Below, piece by piece: positions 1 to 10,650 of a stretch of DNA of 64,000 nt. Where the stretch lies: the NCBI GenBank assembly GCA_963556495.2, contig OY747722.1, positions 21,409,501 through 21,473,500 of the forward strand. The letters are read 5' to 3'. The position numbers were made by a program, and so were the translations under genes. The stretch comes from Valencia hispanica (taxonomy: Eukaryota; Chordata; Actinopteri; Cyprinodontiformes; Valenciidae). A model generated the notes under the pieces. That model saw nothing but the letters and a program-made list of their open reading frames with translations, had not been told where the DNA came from and did no database searches. Position 1 is the first letter of the stretch. Each line of letters opens with the position of its first letter.

Positions 1-1478
1 AATCATCATCATCATCATTATGCGTTTTTTTCAGTTGTAGGCTAGGTGCTAAATGCTCTACTGTTCAATCTGGCAGTGAGCATTCTGTCACTGTTTGAGT
101 GCATAAAATACAGAAATACTTTTGCACTTGTGCATGTACTGTAAGCTGAAAACAACCTTGGCCCCAGCCTTGGAGCATTGACCTCAACAGACACCAAATC
201 CTGTTTGACTCTTAACTTGCAACTGGATCACAGTTCGGATGAGGGTGTCATAATTCCCCGATTGGAGTAACAATTTCCAAGATAAATAAAAACCTTTTCT
301 TTTGACTTTCTAAATATAAATTCTCATGTTAAGGGGCACTCTAGTTGGTTGTTTTTTTACGTTGAATTCTTAGATTCTTAATTCAGAATCAAACTTTAAA
401 CAGTAAAGACGTTATTCCTTACTACGGGTCACATTTATGTGTTTACAGTCCTGCTGGAGTTCATCTTATCTCTCCAGTTTTTATTGCATTTAAAAATCAT
501 GTTTTCCTTCTTCATAAAGCGTGAAGCTTAATTATTGATTTGGTGATATAGGACTAACTCTTGTTTCCTCTTCATAGACCAAAAAAAAAAAAAAACACAC
601 ACTGAATTTATTCTCCTATCCTCTGGGGTGATTCCATGGGGTTTCTTGGCTTACTTTACTCCTTTGCTCATGGTTTATTCATATGTTAAGTGGAGCATTC
701 CAAGACTTCGAGCCTGCACCAATCAGAAATATCAAAGCTATGGGATGTAGTGGTGTAACATGTAAAACGACTGTAAAAAATAATCCAGCTCTGTAAGAAA
801 GCATACCATGACCGTTACCTTCACACATGAATGAGTGAGAGCCTCAGGTTGCTTGCTTTTTGGAGTCACATCTATTCACAATTGGCCGAACAACCTGCAA
901 AGGTGGGTGGGTATGCTGACATGTGAGCTGGTTATGAGGCACAAAGAAGCGAGTCACTTTTGACACTTCAAAGAATTTTAAATGCACCATCCGCCGCATG
1001 AGAAATGAGCACGCACCAGAGAGTGCGTTTGTCAAAATCCTTTGTACTTAAAGGCAACAGCAGCTAAACCCAGGTGATGAGAGTAGGCACAGAAAATTTA
1101 GTTGTGTGAATCTGTTAGATGATTTTCATTTAATGTTTTAGATTTTTTGTTCACTTCTCTGCTCCCTCATTTGAGATTCCCATGCATTTTTCATGCACTG
1201 TTTGTCCCAGTGAACAAAATCTGTCCAAGAGGCTTCTACACTATTCCAAGGTCATGATTTACAGCAGCACCGTGATCCTCTGCGCATATAACATGCCTTT
1301 CTGTGTTAAAATGTAAATCACTGATAATGTTGTTTAATTTATGGCCCTAAACAGCAAAAAGGTTGAATTTAAAAAAGTGCAACTAAAGTCTTAAAGTGAT
1401 ATCTTTACTCAAAAGATCTATAAACCAACCTAATGGCCAGCTAATATGTGGAAATGCAAATGAATACCATAGTCTTCA
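1..1478. other. Upstream intergenic DNA, no gene recognised
   Basis: The stretch is AT-rich with an A-rich tract near 581-595. ORFs are short and show no known domain. A terminal or first exon of a neighbouring gene could be missed. Confidence 0.5.
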
Positions 1479-1560
1479 GACGTCATTGTTTGATACTACA
1501 AATCCCAGAATGCATTGCTGTTGTTTTCCCGCAGCGCTGCCAATGAAGTTGCTTTCACGT
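1479..1560. promoter_or_regulatory. Candidate promoter: CRE-like, ZNF143-like, E2F-like and CCAAT motifs
   Basis: GACGTCAT (1479-1486) resembles a CRE. ACTACAAATCCCAGAATGCA, starting at 1495, closely matches the ZNF143/THAP11 promoter motif. TTTTCCCGC (about 1524-1532) resembles an E2F site, and GCCAATG (about 1539) is a CCAAT box. Several spaced promoter motifs in about 80 bp suggest a real start region, perhaps of a neighbouring gene or a distal DOCK4 exon. In human, ZNF277 lies head-to-head with DOCK4, but I found no recognisable ZNF277 exon here. Plus-strand sequence further right has a good donor, GGCAG|GTAAAC, near 1674. Confidence 0.4.
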
Positions 1561-2690
1561 CCGGCTCGGACATTGCTTGTCTGAAATCACTGCTTCATCA
1601 TGAGGCTCTACTATCATTTGAAGTAGAAAATGTGGAGTTTTTAAAAATTGCTTTTCATGTGAAATTGTTAGGCAGGTAAACTTTTTTTTACATAGGCAGA
1701 TCATTTTATCTAAATCAGTCTTTAATTAATCTCTTTTTCATCTAGAATAAGTCAGTAGAGGCTTTACCCCATCCATATGTTGTGGTTTTCTTGCTTGCCA
1801 CAGTCTAATCTTGTCCAAAAAGGTGTCAAAAAAAGAGGCCGTTTTCTTTCTCCACAAACGGGCTAAAGCCTGAATAAATATAAATCTGTTTCTAAGAAGC
1901 CAAGCTCCTTGTAGAATAATGCAGTTTCCTCCACAGGAACTCAAGTTTGAGAAGTCTGAAAAATTTAGATTTTGAACCATAAATTATTCGAATGTAGTCT
2001 AGATTACTCAAAAAGTAAAATGTTCTTTCTCTTAAGTGTCAAATAGAAATATTTTATTAGATAATAATTTCAACATCAATTGAGGCATTAGACCATATTT
2101 TCTTACTGCGCTTACACTGGGGATGGCATGTAAGGGATTATCTTGAAATGCAAATGAGCACTGTGCAGCTGGCAGAATTTTTGATGGCTCATGCCTGCTC
2201 CAGTGGAAACTTCTCATCTCAGTCTCCAGCGTTTTGGCAGCATTCTGTTAGTGGGCTAATGACCACTGAGGGCCAGATGACACCAAAACTGACGCTGAAT
2301 CTCACTGATTTTCAAGTGAATCCTGTTCCAACTTTATATATTTTGTGAGATGTTTAAAGACTGGAAAATTGTTTTATAACTTAACCTTTGTTTAAAATTA
2401 TCAGTGACTTTATCACTGATCTGTCAGGTGAATTTGTCTTCGTGATGCTGTTGCTGATTCTGTTAATTACTGTCATTTCATGCCTTAAATGCTTTCACAG
2501 AACAGGCTATTCTCAGGCTAAATCACCCCCTTATTTATTAACTAGGTGACTCCTAAATGCAATTGGTTAAACTAGATTTTATTTATATTTAACAGAGTAA
2601 ATAGGGCTGAATACAAATTAAAGATTTTAGAGAACTTTTAGTCCTAAAAATGTTGAAAACCATGCATTTTCCTTCTGCTTCACAATTCTG
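1561..2690. other. Upstream DNA with no recognised repeat
   Basis: Short ORFs occur on both strands and none resembles a known protein. Around 2120-2340 the base composition is more balanced and includes an octamer-like ATGCAAAT, which could be conserved non-coding DNA. This cannot be judged without alignment. Confidence 0.4.
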
Positions 2691-3342
2691 GGCTGTTCGG
2701 TGTGGGTCTATCAGGCTCTATAATATAAAATCGAAAACAGCACACATTGGGCTGCAGAGAACATTTGTGTTTTTGAGAGCAGGCTCAAGACTCACCTTTT
2801 TAGCCTAGCTTTTAACTGATTGCTATTTATTATTGTCTGATTAATTGCTCTGTGTGTTTTAATTGATTACATTTTATCAATGTTTTACTATTTAATCTTA
2901 TCACATTTATTCCAGTTATTTTATGTCTTAACCTGTTATTTTAATCTTCCTTCCAGCGTTTCCTCTGTGGGAGCCCTCTGCCTCAGTAGCAGTGGTCGGT
3001 TGTGGCTGCCTGGAGGTGGGGGTCTTGGCCTTGCCTCCATTGGATGGCCTGTGTTGGTGCCTCGACTGCTGCTGTTGATGTGCTGCTGCCGGTGCAGATG
3101 GCTCCTTTGATGGCATTTCCTTACCTGCCTCATCTGTACTTGACCCAATGTCATTTTTATTGTTGCTTTTAAGTGTATCTGCATGAGGGTTGGTTTGGGG
3201 GGAGTGGGGTATAACTGTGATCATGTTTTTAATTCTGTGGGGGAGGGATGGGACTGTGGTTTTATGTGGGGTAGTTTTAATCTGTAAAGCACTTTGAGAT
3301 GCAATTTTGTACAAAAAGAGCTTTATAAATAAAGATTAATTG
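2690..3342 (+). mobile_element. LINE 3' end (L2-like), 5'-truncated
   Basis: At 2772-2819 the plus strand reads FESRLKTHLFSLAFN then stop, the typical C-terminus of fish L2-like ORF2 proteins. It is followed by a 3' UTR ending in a CACTTTGAGATGCAATTTTG-like block, GCTTTATAAATAAAG and ATTAATTG, the usual 3' tail of such LINEs. The middle (about 2950-3180) is a CTG/CAG-rich segment. The insertion abuts the DOCK4 promoter, so it may supply sequence to it. Confidence 0.55.
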
Positions 3343-3530
3343 ACGTGTGAAGACTTTTTGCAAGGCACTGCGTAAGGCAGCAACACTTTTTTTTTCTACA
3401 CAAAATATCATGCACCAGAAATGTACCTGTGAAAATCAATTTTACCGAGCGAGTTCCTGAAACCACGCTGAAGTCGCGGTTGTCACGTTTCCCACAAACC
3501 CTGAAGGCAGCGCGACTCCGTACCACTACG

Positions 3531-3560
3531 AGCAGCAGCAGCAGCAGCAGCAGGAGCAGC
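3531..3560 (+). repeat. (AGC)n triplet repeat in the promoter/5' leader
   Basis: Seven uninterrupted AGC units are followed by GAGCAGCGGCGG. The repeat lies about 165 bp upstream of the DOCK4 start codon, outside the coding frame. Such tracts often vary in length between individuals. Confidence 0.9.
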
Positions 3561-3610
3561 GGCGGTGTATGTGGTGGAGGCGACGCTTTCTCCTCTCTGT
3601 AACCTAAACA

Positions 3611-3722
3611 ATGACTCCTGCTACAGACCGGAGGAGAGCCCACTAATAGAATGCTTCACGTAGATCTAGAACCCGACATTTCGCTGCTACTCCGTCCGCT
3701 CGCTTAAATGTCCCGAGCGTAA
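3611..3722 (+). promoter_or_regulatory. Three consecutive upstream ORFs before the DOCK4 ATG
   Basis: ATG at 3611 opens an 11-codon ORF ending TAA at 3646. ATG at 3651 opens an 18-codon ORF ending at 3707. ATG at 3708 opens MSRA, ending at 3722, two bases before the DOCK4 start. If the transcript begins upstream of 3611, ribosomes would meet all three first, which usually lowers main-frame translation. Whether they are transcribed is unknown. Confidence 0.55.
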
Positions 3723-3724
3723 AC

Positions 3725-3761
3725 ATGTGGATACCTACAGAACATGAGAAATACGGCGTCG
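3725..3761 (+). CDS. dock4: DOCK4 coding exon 1
   Basis: The exon encodes residues 1-12 ([12 protein letters not shown]) and ends with one base of codon 13, so the intron is phase 1. The start ATG has A at -3, a good Kozak context. The donor is G|GTGAG at 3762. The exon is isolated: the next coding exon is 47 kb away. Three short upstream ORFs end before this ATG. The DOCK4-specific N-terminus ([10 protein letters not shown]) makes the start unambiguous. Confidence 0.95.
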
Positions 3762-6700
3762 GTGAGTTTATTATTGCATTATTTAAAAATAATATTAATG
3801 TCATTGTAACAAAAGACACGTCCTGTTCTTTTAGCGCACGCAATTGGAAGATGTGTGTAAATAAATGTGGATTGTAAACCGGATCTGTTACTGAGGGATT
3901 GTTTTTATATTTTTTAAGGCAGCATCCTCTTGGGCTGTTTCAGCTTTTATTTAGTCTCACATTGCAAGACATATGATCGTAGCTCTAATCTATCATTTTC
4001 TATTCGAGAAACCCATAGTTTGGTTGTTTATTTGAAAATTTTATTTGTGTTTTGGCTTATTTTTTGTTAGTTTTGTTTTCGCTTTGACATTAACCGGAGA
4101 GCGTTGGTAAAATCACTGTTTTCGCTCTTCTGTGTGTTTGAATGGGAACCTCGGGCAATATCGCTCTATGTCGGGAGTATTTCTGCTACAAATCATACGA
4201 GAGAAAAGCCCTTGTAGGGGGGGGAGTGATCAAGTGGTCCCCAGTAACCCGGCGCGATCTCGGGTTGAAATAGACGTGGACAGGCTTGGAGATCATGGTA
4301 GAAATGTGTCCTCCACATTGCATTGTTCCAGACAGTCTGGGGATCACACACTGCAACAAGCGGCAACAACGCAAGCTATGCCAATTGCTGTTGCGACAAA
4401 ACCCGCTTGTAGACTTTGTCCTGTTTGTGCGGATGCCTTTATTTGTCTGCAAAACATGCTGCTTATTTGGGGGGGGATCAATCAGGAGGGATCCGATTCT
4501 GGTCTATACACATCCCCCAGAGAGATCTGCTCTATAGAGATGCTGTTGGTCAATGCATGCCTCAACAGTTTCATTCAAAAGGACTCAATCAATGGGTGGG
4601 AGTCACCTTCTTAAAACTGATTTAAATTGCAATTTGTCACTACAGGGACATTTTCCCCTCACGATGATCGTGTGGATGGATAGTTTTATGTATTGCAAAC
4701 GTGTGCCCAAAATCCAGCACGTTTTTTACTATTACCTGAAGTTGGTGAAGAACATTGTACTCAGCCTTCGGTCTCTCATTGTCACGCTCTGGTCTGGTGG
4801 TCACTTGACTACTTTGCGAAATGTTTCCCCTGGTGTGTGCTTGTTTCCCTTCCCCATCCAACCTGAATTGCTGCACATGTATGGGTTATTTCTTCCTGTG
4901 TTACACACTCCTCTGGAGCCCATAACCTCTATATTTACAGGGGCAAATTGATTTAAACTCATTTAGCTATTTAAACCGACATCCAGCTGCCAAAGTTCAT
5001 TCTGCTGAATTGAAGGAGGTCATTTATTTTGAAGGCTAAACAGTTACTATTGTCCCAAGACATCTTGAGGGTGCTCACTTAATTGGATTATTTTTTTATC
5101 CGTTGTCCCCCTCCTTTTGTACAATGCCAGCAGTAAGACTCTTAATTGGCTGTGATTTATTCTTTAAGACGTGTTGGCAGCCACACACTTCCTTGTGAGT
5201 TGTTTCTCTTTGAGGAAGGAACAGCAGTGTTTTCCTGTTGTGAAATTCTGGTAGCATTATCCACACACACACACACACACACACGCACAAACATGACAAG
5301 AAGCTGTTTTATAGCACAGAGCAATAACCACAACTTTAAGACTTAAGCTACGGCATGTGAACTGGGTGAAAACAGAGGGTCATTTTGTCTGGTTGTTGTC
5401 TGGGGAGGATTTAATTCATTCTGTTAGATCAGCTGAATCAATATCAACTGAAGAGAAGCTTATGAAGAAGCATCATAAGGGTGAAGGTTAACATTCAAAG
5501 TGACAAGCTAATTTGAGGATCAAAAGTCAAAAACATTGATATTTGTATCAAATTGTGACAATGGGAGATGGGAGGAACAGGTGTGCCAGTAGTGGCAATA
5601 GGCAGATTCCTGTTTGTACTTGTAATTTTTTGCATTTCAGATCAAGTGGGAATCCTTTAGCGTCAAGAGCTACCTGGTAATACCTGGACCCTGTGTACTT
5701 TCACTTTAGACAAGGTTGACTTGGGAATATTTGGGTTGGTATTCTGGTATTTTTTTAAAAATATGGGTTGCAGCATGCTTCAGTTGGTACTATTGCCTTG
5801 CAACAAGAAAGTTCTTGCTTTGTTTGCATTTTTTAGCCATGCATAAGTAAGCAGTCTGAGTACTTTCTTCTGCAGTCAAAGTATGCTGGGTTAATTGGTC
5901 CTAGGTGTGAATGTGTTAATGTATTTGGTCTCTGTGTTGCCCTGTAATGGATTTGTGATTTGTCCAAGGTACAGCCTGCCTACTGGCAAATTGCCACTGG
6001 ACGTTGGTGTCTTGGCACCCCTTGTGACCCTGCAAGGATTATGGAGTTAAAGAAACTGGTTGGATGAATCAGCTAACACAACTCATGTTATAAAAACAAA
6101 AATGCTATACAATTTAATAACACATTAAATTCATGTGTTGGGACACCATGTGTCATCTGGTGTCCCAATTATGTTTTTTCCTAAAGAGCTTGGTTGGGAC
6201 AGTGCATGCAAACTATGGAATTATAATCTACCCTACGGCAACATAGCAAAGGTTTTATCACAGCCTTAAATCGTAACTTGGAGTGTTTCCAGCAGCCCAA
6301 GCTGTTCAAAACCATATTTTGTTCAGAGCCATTACAAGGCAGAAAATCAGATTACTGGTTCCCAGAATGCTTATTTGGGAGCAGAAGGTATCATACAAGT
6401 CATGACCATTGATCCCCACCAGAAATTTCTGGAAAGAACTGCTAGTTCCTTCCCATATATCCTAAGAGCATTTACAAAGTCTTAACTCTAAGGAGTTAAA
6501 AAAAAAGTTACACCAGTCAGTTATATCTTTGCTGTGGAATTGCTGTGATATTCAAATATAGGTCCAAGTAAGTCCTTACGTTAGACATGTTAAATCTTAC
6601 ACTGATCTCCAGGTGCTTTCAACGAACATTGTTTCCCTCTTTTGAGAGAGAACCTTGTTTTTCTTTTTTTATAAGATTGAGTTCCTTAGATCCTTATAGA

Positions 6701-9700
6701 AACATTTGATCTCAGGGGCAAATCGGGATGAGATCAGATTGCCCTTCTGCCTAATTAAAATGTTGTAGTGTTTGATGTCAATTTGACTTAAGTGCAAAAC
6801 TGTGTCCCCCTGGATGACGGAGCCACTGCCATTTAGGAAATATGAATAGAGTCTTTTCGGGTTGATATCCGGATGCCTATTAGGACATCAGTAGGGTAAT
6901 TATTGGTTAATAAGCTATTACAAGAAGGTTAAAGAAATACTTTTTGTCTGACTCTATAATAGTAGGGATGAGACATTAGACTTAACACGTTCTTTTTTGT
7001 ATTTTCAAATTTAGGCATTGCAGTGGAAAGAGGTTTCCTTCACCAACATATAGATTGAAATTCCATTTAATAGGAATAAGAAAAGACATAAAGTCTTGGT
7101 ATCGATTTGTAATAGCTGAATCTGCAGTGACAGACATATCTAAGGATGTCTATAAGAACATCAAGAGCAGTCTACTCTGTCACAGATATCACGTGCCCTT
7201 TGACTTGTTCACTGGCTCCACCAACCACTTGAGGCTGAACTGTGTTGTGCCTGGAGAGATTAGACGTTTGAAAGGGTGAAGCCTTTTTCCTCATTAAGGT
7301 CCTTTGATTCAGCCAATCAACCACGTCATTGCTCATCAGAATTCAGACAAGTAATTAAACCATTTCAACGAGCCCGTCCTGGTTCTCACCCAAGTGGAAT
7401 TCTTTGCCAGTAGTTGATGGGGGGGGAAATAATTTTCTACGCAAACCTCTTCTTTTCCATGAGTGCTGTGGCAAAACATGCTAGCGGCATCAAAAGCAGT
7501 CTGATTGAATGCCCATGCTGGAGACCTGGCTGAGATAGAGGGTGAGCATGAGGCCTTAGGCTTTCCTGTTCTCCCTTGGCTGACATTACTTCTACCTCCC
7601 TTGGGAGCATGTCGCTAGTTGGTGGGGGGGTTGATGGGTGGTTTAGGGTGCTGGCGCGTGTCAGGGGTGGACTCATTGTCAGGTCGGCTGCCTTGCCCTC
7701 AAATTCAACCCCCTTCATTATCCCCCTGTTCCGCAGGGGATTAGCAGGTTGTTTTGGAAGGAAGCCCTGAGGCCCATTCCACCATTATACCCCTGATTTC
7801 TTAATGCACCAAGCCCTAGGGCAATGTATGGGGGATGGTGGGTTGACAGGGGCGTGGCGAGGTGAAGGCTATACCAGCTTCTAATTGCTTCATCTCCTGT
7901 TTTCCCACAAATATACACATGAACTACCTTTTCGTCACTAGACAGTCATTCAGCACATTGCTGCTCCCTTGTGAATAAAACTGATTGGACAGTTCTCTTA
8001 ATTTTACAATATTGTCAATCTAGCTATATTCAAGTTGTTTAATGGTACATTCTCCATGCAAATAAATCTACATGGACGTGTGACATATGGCTGGATTCGT
8101 GTGTCTATTCATCACTGATTCGCTATGACAACAATAGCCATTGTAGCACAAACATGGAACAAGATGAGAAGATATGCCCTCGATGGTTTGTTGTAGTAAT
8201 GATTAAATCATGCTCCATTAAACATGAACCCCTGGTTCATCAAAGCAAAAAATCTTACCTACAAAATGTTTCCTGCCACTTTCATTCAGCAATACTATTT
8301 CCATTGTTTGTGTTGATACAATGACTTGTCTGATTTTTTTACATTTTATTTTTAAAGAACCATTAAGATCCTATTATTCTCCTTGCTATGTGACGCAAAC
8401 AAAACCGTATGCTACAATTGCCTTTCCACATCCATGTGCTTTTTTGAGGTGGGGGGTCTTAACAGTATTTCCTCTACAAAGTCAGTCTAGCATGCTCGCA
8501 GTAGGAAGATGGTGAATCTTCTCATAGATGGATGATTAAGTGATTAGCAGTTAACCAGAATGCATATGGTAATTTTAATGGCCATTATTTCAATTTGGCT
8601 TGACATGAATTATTGGTCTCATTTGCATGTCTGTTGGCTAACTGATATAATTGTCATGTTGATCCAACCTGTAGATGTTTTTTTTTTATAGGCAAAATAA
8701 AAAATTCAGAAAACCCTTAAATGTATGAGCTTTAATACACAGAAATGTCTCTTAATTCATGCATACAGTGGCTTGCAAAAGTATTCGGCCCCATTGAACT
8801 TTTCCACATTTTGTCACATTACAGCCACAAACATGAGTCAATTTTATTGGAATTCCACGTGAAAGACCAATACAAAGTGGGGTACACGTGAGAAGTGGAA
8901 CAAAAAAGTCATACATGATTCCAATTTTTTTTTACAAATAAATAAATAAATTAGAGCGCACCTGTGTGTAATCTAATGTCAGTACAAATACAGCTGCCCT
9001 GTGACGGCCTCAGAGGTTGTCTAAGAGAATGTTGGGATATTATATTATATTATATTATATTATATTATATTATATTATATTATATTATATTATATTATAT
9101 TATATTATATTATATTATATTATATTATATTATATTATAAAAGTATAGTTTTTAGATGCAAACGAACAATTTATTCTAAAAATAAGGCATTTTTCTTTCA
9201 TTTTCGATAATGTTATTTTCCCCTAATACATTGAGTTGGCAGATATCTACTTAAGTTTATGGTTGCTAAGTGTGTTTGATTCTATATATTTCATTATAGG
9301 AGTCACTAACATTCAAATTTATTTGGTAATGAGTTCTATACTGCCAATATTCATAGATTAGGTCTGAAATGCTAATTTGTCAAGTAATTTATGACTGTGT
9401 GTACAACACATAGGCCATACAAATGCATTGTTATATAATATTAGGGGATACATGTATTAGGTTTTGTATTAGATCAATGTATTAGGTAAGCACCTTGAAT
9501 GACCTTGTTGTTAAAAGTGTGCTATACAAATAAAATTGCCTTGCCTTGCCTTAGGTTATTTACATGTATTTCTATTTTTTTTCTCTTTGCATACTGTGAT
9601 GCGTGTTGATGTGAGAGTTATCTCTTGAAAAGCTGGGCCTTAATAAATTCACACATCCCAAGTGTTGCAGCTCTACTTTTGCTTACATAGTTCAAGTAAT

Positions 9701-10610
9701 CTCATTTGAGTTTTTTTGAGAGTTTTAAATAGAAATATCTGTCTTTGGGTCGTAAAATGAGTGTGCAAATATAGGTGAAAGTTATCAATTGTAGAAGAAA
9801 AACATGATTTTGTTAGCATCATTGTGTAAACCTGCTTTTTAAAATTTGTTTTAAAGCAGGTTGAATGGCAAACTGGTGGAAGTTCTTGTTCCTCAATATC
9901 AGCCAGACATTTCTGTGTCAGAGATGTTAATGTGATGTGTCCTATTAGGAACTCAACCATTTAACTGATCAGTAGCACCCCTGCAGCGGAGCCAACAGAG
10001 GCGTGTGCTACATGTTTGTGTATTTGTTGTTTGTGTGGGCTGAGGGAAGAATGACAGACATGCCTCTCTTCATAAATGAAGAGCATCTGCCAGTGGCAAT
10101 CACAGTGAGTGGCAGGTGAGAAGAGCTGTTTATGCATGAAGAAACACTTGCTTTTAATTTTCTCATTTAGGGCAAATTTATTAAAATAATTTAGGGCAAA
10201 AGATTCATTTCCTGGACTAGACGGGCATTCGTTTTGCCCAGCATGTGGTTGGGTTTCAGGCATCCGTGCATTGATCGTAGAGGAAGTGGTCATTGATTAT
10301 ATATGACCTAGAGCATTAATGTGACCTCAAAGCTTCTATTTTCATCTTAAACCTAATTTTAGTGATAGTTACTTGTAGCCACTGCTGAGTTACTAACGCC
10401 ATCGTGTTCGCTTCATTGTTAACATACCAATAAAAAGAGTTCTAGCTCTGCACCTTGTGAATCAACCATAACTTTTGAATAGGCTTAGCTTCACAATCCT
10501 CTAAAGTTTTTTTGTACCCCTTTTATGCTATATTTTGTCCTTTTCTCCATTTAAAGAGCAACTCACCCCGAAATAAACTATTTTTTGCTGATGAACTGTA
10601 GAAATAAGTG

Positions 10611-10650
<40 letters not shown>

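Larger units (their letters stand above)
3430..3724 (+). promoter_or_regulatory. DOCK4 core promoter / 5' leader, CpG-rich
   Basis: CpG dinucleotides are much denser here than in the flanking AT-rich DNA (for example CGCGGTTGTCACG, GGCAGCGCGACTCCG, CTCCGTCCGCTCGC). The block ends at the DOCK4 ATG. No TATA box is evident, which fits a dispersed CpG-type promoter. The transcription start cannot be placed from sequence. A CAG repeat and three upstream ORFs lie inside. Confidence 0.6.

Noticed and set aside
1396..1584. Coding exon of a neighbouring gene such as ZNF277 on either strand near the promoter-like cluster
   Set aside because: Short frames on both strands (for example MTSEDYG on the minus strand) show no zinc-finger or other recognisable similarity, so no gene call is justified.
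2928..3314. A 128-codon minus-strand Gln/His/Ser-rich ORF
   Set aside because: It is the antisense of the CTG/CAG-rich middle of a LINE 3' region; low complexity explains the open frame.
3323..3643. A 106-codon minus-strand ORF with a poly-leucine run as a divergent gene
   Set aside because: The leucines come from the CAG repeat of the DOCK4 leader read in antisense; no known protein similarity.
4132..4614. A 160-codon plus-strand ORF near the start of intron 1 as a hidden coding exon
   Set aside because: No domain, no transmembrane or signal pattern, several overlapping frames in the same GC-richer patch, and no good splice context; probably chance.
9036..9139. The ATATT array as a centromeric or replication-origin element
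   Set aside because: A single short microsatellite array within a gene intron does not support that role.
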